From positions 1-50,029 of the forward strand of contig JAUCBJ010003166.1 of NCBI GenBank assembly GCA_032718475.1: 50,029 nt of DNA, given 5' to 3'. This DNA comes from Nemertoderma westbladi. Lineage: Eukaryota > Xenacoelomorpha > Nemertodermatida > Nemertodermatidae. The notes below the pieces were generated by a model that was not told the origin of the DNA, did no database searches, and saw nothing but the letters and a program-made list of their open reading frames with translations. The position numbers were made by a program, and so were the translations under genes. Below, one piece after another: positions 1 to 10,200 of the stretch. How positions within the stretch are numbered: position 1 is the first letter of the stretch; each line of letters opens with the position of its first letter.

Positions 1-712
1 TGACCTCCAGGTGGATACAACTGACCACCAGGTTGGATACAACAGTGACCTCCAGGTTGGATACAACAGTGACCTCCAGGTTGGATACAACTGACCACCA
101 GGTTGGATACAACTGACCACCAGGTTGGATACAACAGTGACCTCCAGGTTGGATACAACTGACCACCAGGTTGGATACAACTGACCACCAGGTTGGATAC
201 AACAGTGACCTCCAGGTTGGATACAACAGTGACCTCCAGGTTGGATATAACTGTGACCTCCAGGTTGGATACAACAGTGACCTCCAGGTTGGATACAACT
301 GACCACCAGGTTGGATACAACTGTGACCACCAGGATGGATACAACCGTGACCTCCAGGTTGGATACATCTGACCACCAGGTTGGATACAACTGCGACCAT
401 CAGGTTGGATACAACCGTGACCACCAGGTTGGATACAACTGTGACCTCCAGGTTGGATACAACTGTGACCACCAGGATGGATACAACCGTGACCTCCTGG
501 GTTGGATACAACTGACCACCAGGTTGGATACAACTGCGACCATCAGGTTGGATACAACCGTGACCACCAGGTTGGATACAACTGTGACCTCCTGGTTGTA
601 TACAACTGTGACCTCCAGGTTGGATACAACCGTGACCTCCAGGTTTGATACAACTGTGACCTCCAGGTTGGATACAACCGTGACCTCCAAGTTGGATACA
701 ACCGACCACCAG
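1..712. repeat. 24/22-bp minisatellite
   Basis: About 30 tandem copies of a unit that starts GTTGGATACAAC and ends CTCCAG (24 bp) or ACCACCAG (22 bp). The two unit lengths alternate irregularly. Reading frames on both strands run through it only because the units are nearly free of stops; they look like repeat translation, not genes. The array is cut by the window edge. Confidence 0.95.
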
Positions 713-724
713 CCACCGCCTGGG

Positions 725-1984
725 CCTGACCCAGGATTCTCGCCGCTGTGGCGACCCATCTTCCTTATCACCTGACCCAGGATTATCGTTGCTGTGGACG
801 ACCCATCTTCCTTATCGCCTGACCCAGGATTCTCGTTGCTGTGGACGACCCATCTTCCTTATCGCCTGACCCAGGATTCTCGTTGCTGTGGACGACCCAT
901 CTTCCTTATCACCTGACACAGGATTCTCGTTGCTGTGGACGACCTATTTTCCTTATCGCTTGACCCAGGATTCTCGTTGCTGTGGACGACCCATCTTCCT
1001 TATCGCCTGACCCAGGATTCTCGTTGCTGTGGACGACCCATCTTCCTTATCGCCTGACCCAGGATTCTCGTTGCTGTGGGCGACCCATCTTCCTTGTCAC
1101 CTGACCCAGTATTCTCGTTGCTATGGATGACCCATCTTCCTTATCGCGTGTCCCAGGATTCTTGTTGCTGTGGACCACCCATCTTCCTTATCGCCTGACC
1201 CAGGATTCTCGTTGCTGTGGACCACCCACCTTCCTTATCGCCTGACCCAGGATTCTCGTTGCTGTGGACGACCCATCTTCCTTGTCACCTGACCCAGGAT
1301 TCTCGTTGCTGTGGACGACCCATCTTCCTTGTCACCTGACCCAGGATTCTCGTTGCTGTGGACGACCCATCTTCCTTATCGCCTGACCCAGGATTCTCGT
1401 TGCTGTGGACGACCCATCTTCCTTATCACCTGACACAGGATTCTCGTTGCTGTGGACGACCTATCTTCCTTATCGCTTGACCCAGGATTCTCGTTGCTGT
1501 GGACGACCCATCTTCCTTATCGCCTGACCCAGGATTCTCGTTGCTGTGGACGACCCATCTTCCTTATCGCGTGTCCCAGGATTCTTGTTGCTGTGGACCA
1601 CCCATCTTCCTTATCGCCTGACCCAGGATTCTCGTTGCTGTGGACCACCCACCTTCCTTATCGCCTGACCCAGGATTCTCGTTGCTGTGGACGACCCATC
1701 TTCCTTGTCACCTGACCCAGGATTCTCGTTGCTGTGGACGACCCATCTTCCTTGTCACCTGACCCAGGATTCTTGTTGCTGTGGACGACCCATCTTCCTT
1801 GTCACCTGACCCATGATTCTCGTTGCTGTGGACGACCCATCTTCCTTATCGCCTGACCCAGGATTCTCGTTGTTGTGGACGACCCATCTTCCTTATCCCT
1901 GACCCAGGATTCTCGTTGCTGTGGGCCACTCATCTTCCTTATCGCCTGATCCAGGATTCTCGCCGCTGTGGACGACACATCTCC
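725..1984. repeat. 47-bp minisatellite with higher-order duplication
   Basis: About 27 head-to-tail copies of a 47-bp unit beginning CCTGACCCAGGATTCTCG and containing GTTGCTGTGGACGACC. Variant units recur in the same order: an ACCTGACACAGG variant lies at 911 and 1428 (11 units apart), and a GCGTGTCCCAGG variant at 1146 and 1569 (9 units apart). This shows block duplication followed by loss or gain of two units. The last copy fades out near 1984. Confidence 0.95.
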
Positions 1985-2408
1985 CACCTTCACCGTTTCC
2001 ACCACCAACTCTGCGTTTCCAACAGTTGCTAGAGACCTAATTAATCTTATCGCTGCTGCCATTGTAACGAACCCACAACGGAGACATAACATACGACGGC
2101 TTGCCAATACATCCCGGACTTTGACTCACCAATGGAGCTTGCGTTCTACCTAAGCCAGCCTTAAGTAGAATATATGGTACAATAGATGAATTCAAAACAC
2201 GTTTTAATTAATTTTAATAATGTTTTAATCATATACATCTGCCTTATATTTATTGTCTTAATTTTGAATTTCTAATTTAAACTATCTGCATAATATCTGC
2301 ACTTTGGGACAAATAATGAAATTGAATTTGAAGAACGCCTGATTGGATCAGTTTCCATCACGATACGGTTTCCGATTCGGAGTGAGATAGCCAGGGGTTG
2401 TATTCCAT
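1985..2408. other. No gene seen
   Basis: The end of the satellite passes into AT-rich single-copy-looking sequence. I see no convincing coding frame, RNA gene or transposon end here. Confidence 0.5.
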
Positions 2409-2615
2409 TTACAGGCGACTTCCAGCCTGTTTCTCAGACGACTTCGGGTAGGATTCACAGGCGACTTCCAGCCTGTTTCACAGTCGACTTCGGGCCGTAT
2501 TCACACGCGACTTTGGGCCGGATCTACACACGACCTCGGCCCGGATTTACGGACACCTTTGGGCCGGATTTACCGGGGACTTATAGATCAGTATTTACAG
2601 GTGATCTTGGTCTTG
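2409..2615. repeat. 23-bp degenerate minisatellite
   Basis: Eight to nine diverged copies of a 23-bp unit close to ATTTACACGCGACTTTGGGC plus CGG. The 5' units carry CCAGCCTG in place of GGGCCGG. This is the third unrelated tandem array within 2.6 kb. Confidence 0.8.
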
Positions 2616-3364
2616 ATTTAAATGAGAATTCGAGCGGGCAGTTTTCAAAGCGATATTAGTCCCGGTATGTTACTGGACTACTAAAGGTAAGAACTATTCA
2701 ACCTGAAATCATTCACCTATTATCCCTCATATTAATATAATTAATAATTATGATTTAATATATTACATATCGCGTTGCATTTGGATGAGTCTAACTTTCA
2801 TGTCACAATTAATTGCCATCATAAATTGTTAGTATCTTAATTATTACACATATGCCTGTTTGTGTTTGCTTGCTCTTATTGTGGGCTTCATAAATAATTG
2901 TCCAACTGTCCAATTTCTCGTTGATTAATCACATAATCACTCCATTACTTTCTTTATTTAATTTTGATGTCTGTCTCATCAGTTTTACACCCGTTTCAAT
3001 CAAATATTTCCACCTGATTCTCTAGTAGTGATTTTGATAAACCTAAACCCAAGCTACATTCTACTGCATTATGTCGTACTGTATTCTCATTTTATTACAT
3101 CACTCAATTATATTCCCCGCTTATATTGTACTTACACATTCTTCCTACCCTGACCCTCACCTCAATACATCCTTCGCAGAAAGGAAGGCTATGAATCCTT
3201 GAAACGGTGGAACACCGACGACCCTATCCAACTAGACTAATTGCTCTTCCCCATCCACAATAACGGGCATTGGTCCTTGCTCTCATTTTCGCCAAAGACA
3301 TGGGAGCTCAGATACTGTGACTCTCGGGAACACTAAACACACCAATCATCAATGATATTAAGAA
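2616..3364. other. AT-rich DNA, no gene seen
   Basis: No convincing reading frame, repeat or RNA gene. It may include the untranslated 5' part of the retrotransposon that follows, but no boundary is visible. Confidence 0.4.
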
Positions 3365-4136
3365 TTGGTTATCATTTCGAGGAACGCAGATTCAACCTTC
3401 CAACAAGGGACTTTCTTATATTTTCGGCACTCCCAAAACTCAAATTCAACAATTTTCAATGTGGTTGGTTTCTATGTATGCAAATTAGCGCAGCTAATTC
3501 TACAGCCTAAAACCTTCTCAGGTGTGAATGACAACGCTATTCAGACATTCCGCAAGCATCTCCACTCCCACGTAAAACCAAATCCCTCCTTATCAAAGGA
3601 GGTAACAGCCAACCAGACCATTCTCCCCCATGCCCACAGCAAACTCCTAGACCAGATAATCCTATCCATCCCAATCTCCCCATTCATTCCATCCCTCACC
3701 AGGACAATGACCAATACAACCCCAGCCCCATGGGGAGAAACCCATTGCACCACCCAGCAGACCACAGCGACATTAATCAACCAATTACGCCACCTGATAA
3801 AATACCCCCAATGACAGTCAACATCCACAATCTACGCTGGCCTCTCAAAAAACCAACCCCACCCCTCAAACACGGTCCCCACAAATCACAAATAAACAAC
3901 CATCACCCTCACAATCATTGTCATCTTCCTCACAACAACAGTCACAGACATCCTCTATTATCTCAACATCCCGAACTCCCTGCCCATCGTTGCAAGACAA
4001 CATATTCTGTCACCAGAAGCGGGAGACTTGACAAGTACAACGCCACAAACGGTCGTGTCTGTCCAGACTCACTCAGGCACCTCTGCGGAACACCCGACCC
4101 GACCACCCGAAGATCATATCGGTGTAACATTAATAG
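3365..4136 (+). other. Probable N-terminal region of the R2-like element, decayed
   Basis: Short overlapping frames rich in Pro, His, Thr and Asn lie immediately upstream of the reverse transcriptase. No zinc finger or Myb domain could be read, so I infer this only from position. It may instead be unrelated filler. Confidence 0.3.
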
Positions 4137-5856
4137 ATGATGCCAAAGCCCCCAACCTTTGAGCCCTCTTACACCGACATCCGTAATCCAATTAAAGCCT
4201 TTCCCGAAGGCTCCGCGGCAGGTCCAGAAAATCTCAGACATCAACGTCTGAAATACCTCTGCTCCTTTTCCGTAGGTGATACAGCAACGGACTTCCCCAA
4301 AGGAGTAACCTCAGTTGCCAACTTGATGGTGAAAGGTGTTGTCCCCCAAGGAGTTCTACCCTTCCTTTATGGAGCCAAACTATGTGCCTTCTGCAAGCTC
4401 ACCAGCGGAGTCAGACCGATAGCAGTAGGCTGCACCATACGCAGGCTCACTGCAAAGACATGCTGCAAGCAAGCAATGCAGGATTCAGGGCTCCAACTAG
4501 CACCACATCAACTCGGCAGTGGTACACCCAGAGGAGCTGAGGCAGCAGTACATAGCGCTAGGCGATTCCTCCAGGAATCACAGGAAGCCAGCATCTTGGT
4601 AAATGTGGATATCGCAAATGCCTTCAACAGCGTGCATCGCAACCATGACCCGGAGTTTATCCAATACAACATCCCGCCCCTGTATAACCTATCTTACCAG
4701 GCATATGAGCAGCCATCACAACTGTTCTACCGAGACACCATCATCTCCTCAGATGATGGTGTGCAGCAAGGTGATCTCCAGGCATCAGGTGCTCGCCATG
4801 CTTCATCTCACCAACCCTCCCACAACTCGACACCACAATCCTTCAAGCGCTTGAGGTGGCGACCAACTCTAAACCTGACGACACTGCATGGAAACAAGCT
4901 TCCCTCCCAGTATCACTCGGGTGGTTGGATATTAGGATTACGTGGGACGTTTCAGTTCCTGCCTTTTTGGCATCAGTCTTCGGATGCACTCCCCTACTCC
5001 GAGCAATCCTCCCTCCTCATGTTGATGACAATACAGATCCAGCAATAACTCTTACCCTGACACATCTCCCCCCAGAAACAAATCCACAGAAAGCATGGCA
5101 CCACCTCCTTAGCCTCATCCGGTTTGAGGAACTACTTGCAGCCGCTAACACACCCCTCAGTAAGACACATCTGTTAGCTGCAAGGGCAGATCACTCTGGG
5201 GACAGGCTAAATAAACGCCCTTCCAATATCTTCTGTCGAGGATGAATGACCTACGAATTGGCGTAGCACTCCGCCTAGGCACTACAATCTGCACTGAACA
5301 TGAGTGTAGGAGCTGCGGTACTCAAGTGAACACCTCAGGCGTACATGGACTAGGCGGTGTCCACAACTATGGCAAATATACCCGCCACGCTGAAGCGAAT
5401 GACATAATCCACCGCGCCCTTAACTCAGCCGGTATACGATCCACCCTAGAACCCCGAGGCATGACGAGGGATGGAAAAAACCAGACGAAATGACTCCTTC
5501 GCCATGGTCAAAAGGCAGAATGCTCGTGTTGGACTACACAATCATGTAGGGATACCCTAGCGACATCCTACCTCCCAACGACGTCCCAGACTGCCGGAGC
5601 AGCAGCAATCGCAGCAGAACGATTAAAGTCAAACAAATACGCTGACCTGTGCCACGACTATCACTTTGAGACTATTGCTACAGAGACTATCGGGCCTATC
5701 GGTGCTGAGGCAACCAGCACCATTCGCGAGATAGGAAGGAGGATCGCCAATACCACTGGTGAACCCCGGTCCACAGCTTTCCTCCACCAACGCCTATCCA
5801 TGGCACTGGTGAGTGAGAGGAAATGCCACCGCAGTCCTCGGCACACAGAAAACTAG
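4137..5856 (+). pseudogene. R2-type (RLE-bearing) non-LTR retrotransposon polyprotein, inactive
   Basis: Frame 1 (4137 to about 4790) reads as a reverse transcriptase: FPEGSAAGPENLR, RPIAVGCTIRRL, catalytic VDIANAFNSVH and GVQQGD. The family then expects roughly 150 residues including the YLDD catalytic box; this is missing. Homology resumes in another frame near 4880 (TAWKQASLPVSLG...FLASVFG). At 5242-5480 comes a Cys/His knuckle (CRSCGTQV...HGLGG...RHAEAND). A run of A near 5478 shifts the frame, after which KPDE...LVLDYT follows, the expected PD-(D/E)XK restriction-like endonuclease core. Then a stop, another shift, and a C-terminal stretch ending FLHQRLSMAL at about 5810. Frameshifts, stops and loss of YLDD make it dead. 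The clade call rests on motif order and is an inference. Confidence 0.8.
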
Positions 5857-5896
5857 ATTATATATTCTTACTTTAAACCATTAATAACACGTGTCG

Positions 5897-5947
5897 ATTC
5901 GTCGTATGGGAATGTGATTATCTCCTGTACGACGAATAGATGCTGTT
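5897..5947. other. Hairpin with 10-bp perfect arms
   Basis: ATTCGTCGTA at 5897-5906 is answered by TACGACGAAT at 5938-5947, with a 31-base loop. It lies about 40 bp past the end of the retroelement coding remnant, so it may belong to that element's 3' untranslated region. Confidence 0.7.
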
Positions 5948-6169
5948 ATTATTTTTTTTATCACATTTTATCATTTATTACATTTTATCCAAATTTGCTG
6001 AACAGGTGTATTGTTGTCTCCATAATTTAGTTTTTAGAGTAGTGTTGTTATCTGCAGGTCAGGTCAGGTGAGGTATTCTAGGTCATTGATCCAGAAAACT
6101 TGCCACCTCCATGCAGCATAAAGGAGGTGCCACCTGTAGCTGCATAGACCCTCTTACTAGGGCAAATCT

Positions 6170-6494
6170 GGTCCTGTAACTAGGACCCCCTTCGTTCTGG
6201 GATAAGGACGCCCTTGGTCCTGGATTAAGGACCCATATACTTGGCTGCAGGGGTATATGGCCTGACCAGGCAGATGGTGATCTACCAATGGCTGGTCAGG
6301 AGTAGAGTGTTCTCATGTCCACTCTGAGAGCACTTCACTGCGACCTGCACCTGGCAGCAGGGGTACAGGGCATGACCCAGCAGATGAGCTGCAACAGTCA
6401 ATGGTGGGTCATGTGCGCCAGAGTATATATGGGTGATGGGCCTCATATCTGACTCCATTGCGACACCCACCCTGTGGAATGGCAAACCAGGGTG
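6170..6494. other. Cluster of hairpins, two duplicated with compensatory changes
   Basis: Five inverted repeats in 325 bp. GGTCCT/AGGACC with 6-base loops occurs at 6170-6187 and 6216-6233. CCTGACCAG (6261-6269) pairs with CTGGTCAGG (6292-6300). CATGACCCA (6371-6379) pairs with TGGGTCATG (6405-6413). CACCCTG (6468-6474) pairs with CAGGGTG (6488-6494). The third and fourth belong to a ~110-bp tandem duplication (shared CAGGGGTA and CAATGG flanks). Three arm positions differ between copies and each change is matched in the opposite arm. It may be the structured 3' tail of the R2-like element or a small separate element. Confidence 0.7.
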
Positions 6495-7106
6495 TGGTAT
6501 TTTCCCCGAGAGCTGAGAGCTAGTTATCTGCAGGCTAGACCCTTCTTGCTCGTCACCTCTACAATAACTTATTAGGTTATATAATGTCTTATTATTATTA
6601 TCATTGTAATATTATGTGTAGATTGATCTCGTATATTCCTTTATAGTATTTAGCATTCATCATTAATGTATATAATGTTAAATTCCTTTATTAATTTATT
6701 TTGTAATTATTAAATATAAAAAAGATTTAATTTAAATACCTGTCAATTATAGTGTATAACCAGTAATTTAATGTAATAGTATATAGTATATATATTCCAA
6801 TTATATAGGCCTAACTCAATATTTATTTAAAAAAATAAAAATAAAAAAATAGAGAAATATTAATCGTAATCGTAAACGAAATTTTATTATCAACGCAATT
6901 ACCGTACTCATATAGAATAAATAACGCGAAATAAATAGAATAGACGTCTAGGACGCTGATTGGATAAATATTTTATTATCCGCATTTTTGGAAGATTGAT
7001 TGGATATGGATAATAACTTTATTTTATTGTCCCCAAATTCGGACAGAAAAGTCATTATTGTCCGCACTTTTTGCGGACAATGCGGTGTTCAAAGTCAATG
7101 CATTAC

Positions 7107-7268
7107 CTGATGTGGAGGACGTTATCGTTGTAACTTTTCTAGATTCCGTGACGTCACCACTTCCATCCACCGTGGTTGACGTCACTACCGTTGTCTTGGT
7201 AACCACAGTATTTCCTGTTGTAATCTCCTCAGTTGGACTTTCGTCCGTATCTTCTGTTTCTGGCAGAT
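7107..7268 (-). CDS. Exon 5 of the myristoylated-protein gene
   Basis: The acceptor ACAATGTTGTAG precedes ATCTGCCAG; with the incoming G the joint reads D-LPETEDTDESPTEE. A Thr/Val-rich stretch follows (TVVTKTTVVTSTTVDGSG), compositionally like exon 2. The donor TCAG|GTAATG at 7107 may lead to an unseen exon; otherwise the frame continues through a hairpin (TTGTCCGCA/TGCGGACAA) to a stop at 7024. Confidence 0.5.
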
Positions 7269-10200
7269 CTACAACATTGTAAATTATATTGATTAAAGGA
7301 GAAGCTTTGTAGCAAGCCGACCACCTGATCAAGGAATTCTAGAAAAAACTACAATCGTTTTACAAGAAAGGCGTTCGGTATGAAAGTAAATTATTAATTG
7401 TTTTTGGCGTGTTGTATTTTTTGGTTTGTTGGTTCTGTTGACATCGGAAGCTGGTGCGACGCATTCCATGAATGAAAGTCATGACAGGAAGGCGCGACCT
7501 CTAGAACCCGGGCTGAAAGCACCAGGTAGAGACGAAGAGTTATTCACCCATCTCGATCTAATGATCACAGCCAGTGTCACCACCGTGCACAGTTAGTGAC
7601 GGTAGTCTGCCGTGGACCATAATTAACAACTTATATTTTTATAGCTAAACCTTTAGAATAGTCTGCTGGTAGACTTTGTAGATGTTCTGTGGCTTGACGA
7701 ATTTCTTCAAGAAGGTCCTCATCTATTTGATCGCCACCAACCTTGAAATCGAAATCATCATCACCAGCCACATCGTCTTTAGAACTTATGGGCAATATCA
7801 GTTGCTACAAAACAAACAGTGACAGAGCTTATAGCAAAGTTTATGGGCAATTCAGTTACTACAAAACAAACACCGTTATGGTTATAGAGCTTATAGCAAA
7901 GCTTATGGGCAAAATCAATTTCTATAACTCAAAGACAGTTAATAAGTTTATAGCAAAGCTTATGGGCAATATCAATTTCTATAAAACAAACACAGTTAAT
8001 AAATAGAGCTTATAGCATATCTTATGGGCAATATCAATTTCTATAAAACAAACAGAGTTAGAGTTATAGCATAGCTTATGGGCAATATCAATTGCTACAA
8101 AACAAACAGCGACAGAGCTTATAAGCAAAGCGTATGGGCAATACCAATTTCTATAAAACAAACATAGTTCATAGAGCTTATAGCAAAGCTTATGGGCAAT
8201 ATCAGTTACTACAAAACAAACACCGTTATATTTATAGAGCTTATAGCATAGCTTATGGGTAATATAAATTGCTACAAAACAAACAGTGACAGAGCTTATA
8301 GCAAAGCTTATGGGCAATATCATTTACTATAAAACAAACTATACAAAACAAACACCGTTATGGTTATAGAGCTTATAGCTAAGCTTATGGGCAATATCAA
8401 TTTCATAAATACAAACATAAACATTCTATAAAACATACACAGTTAATAGAGCTTATATAGTAAAGCTTATGGGTTATCAGTTACTAGCTTATTTACTTAG
8501 CTTATCAGTTACTATACAAAACAAACACCGTTATGGTTATAGAGCTTATAGCAAAGCTTATGGGCAATATCAATTTCAATAAAACCAACACAGTTATTAG
8601 AGCTTATAGAAAAGCTTATGGGCAATATCATTTACTATAAAACAAACTCCGTTATGGTTATAGAGCTTATAGTAAAGCTTATGGGCAATATAAGTTACTA
8701 CAAAACAAACACCGTTATATTTATAGAACGTATAGCGAAGCTTATGGGCTATATCAATTTCTATAAAACAAACACAGTTAGAGCTTATAGCCTAGTTTAT
8801 GGCCAATATCAGAAATTGAAAAATCCGGCTCTGCCAGCAGTAAGAAAAATTATCGAGCCTAATTTCGTAGCCAATGATTGAAATTTGAAAAATATTTGCG
8901 GGAGCGGGGGGTCTCAGACTCCTAAAAATGGTTGTTCTCGGTTCAGGACACCTTGTTACCCCTTATTCAATTGTTTCTAGCCAGGGATGTGCCGGATTGA
9001 CTATTTTCAAACCGGCCAGGCCGGAGCCGGATGTATAAAAAAAAATCCGGCCGGAATTCCGGCCAAGCCGGGTTTTTTTATATGTCACCACTTTTTTCCT
9101 TGAATCAGCCATATGGTACCTTTTTGTGCATGAACATAAATGGAGGGGAGGGAGGGTACCACGTCATTTGGGCGTTAGGTCCTGCATTATAGATAACGTA
9201 CTGGATCATGATCAGCAAGGTCATGATAAGAACTTTGACTTTAATAAGAATTCAGAAATAGAGATTAGTAAGTGTATGTCAAGTATCCCAACTAAACGGG
9301 ACGAGAAAAGCGTTATGCGTTGGTTGGCTGCAAATAAGGGATCATTTTCTAATTTATAAATACTTGTACATATATTTAGTATCACCAGCGTCTTCAATTT
9401 ATTCCGAGCGAATATTTGTAGAGGCTGCGAGGCTGGTAATGTATTTGATGAGAACCGCTCTCGTCTACTTCCGTATCATCGTTGAGATAAACTACTATTT
9501 TTGTGAGACAGGGGGGCGGGGGGGGGGGGGGGGGGGGGGGGGGGAACTCGACGCAAAACCCACCTTGGCGAATTAATATCCCGCTCCAATGTTAAATTCT
9601 CAATTTAGGGAAAGGCGCAGGTTACAGTGGCACGTTATCTTAACCAAAACAATAAACTAAACACAATAGAACGGGTTACAGTTTTATTTTTTAGAGTAAT
9701 CAGCTGTTATTTGCGTCGAATTTCCCCTGGAGAAGGATGAATTTTTATTGGGTCCAGTCCCCCCAGTTTTTATACTCTCGGAGTTAAATGTATTTACTAC
9801 AGTTTCTAAATTGCCTGTCGAATATATAAACTGGTCATTCAAGGTGGTAAGCTTAATATCAATTTATAACAAACCTAGCTAGACCAAACATCAACGCTTG
9901 CGCGCTGGTACAATATAATAATTATTGACTAATTATAATTAGTATATGGGTATACACATGTATTATTTATTCTATATTAATTGTTAGTGAGGTTGAGCCC
10001 AACCAAATACAAATATTATTGACAAAAAGTAGTCAGTCAGCTCAGCATATAGATACTCATAAAATTATAGCTCTGCTTTAGAGTTTATCATATTCATAAT
10101 ATTAATGAATGAATATAATACAAACAATTAAAATAATTGTATTGTATTCCATTGGATTTGCTTCTGTTTAAATTTGTTTAAATTTTTTTATTTTAATGTT

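Noticed and set aside
311-775. Open frames on both strands through the first minisatellite
   Set aside because: They translate the tandem unit itself, have no start context, and shift with unit length; no protein family is visible.
1-2000. Possible CRISPR array
   Set aside because: Units abut without unique spacers, and the genome is an animal one; these are minisatellites.
9126-9576. Two small genes at 9.1-9.6 kb
   Set aside because: The peptides are broken pieces of a hAT transposase dimerisation domain, the second running into a G homopolymer.
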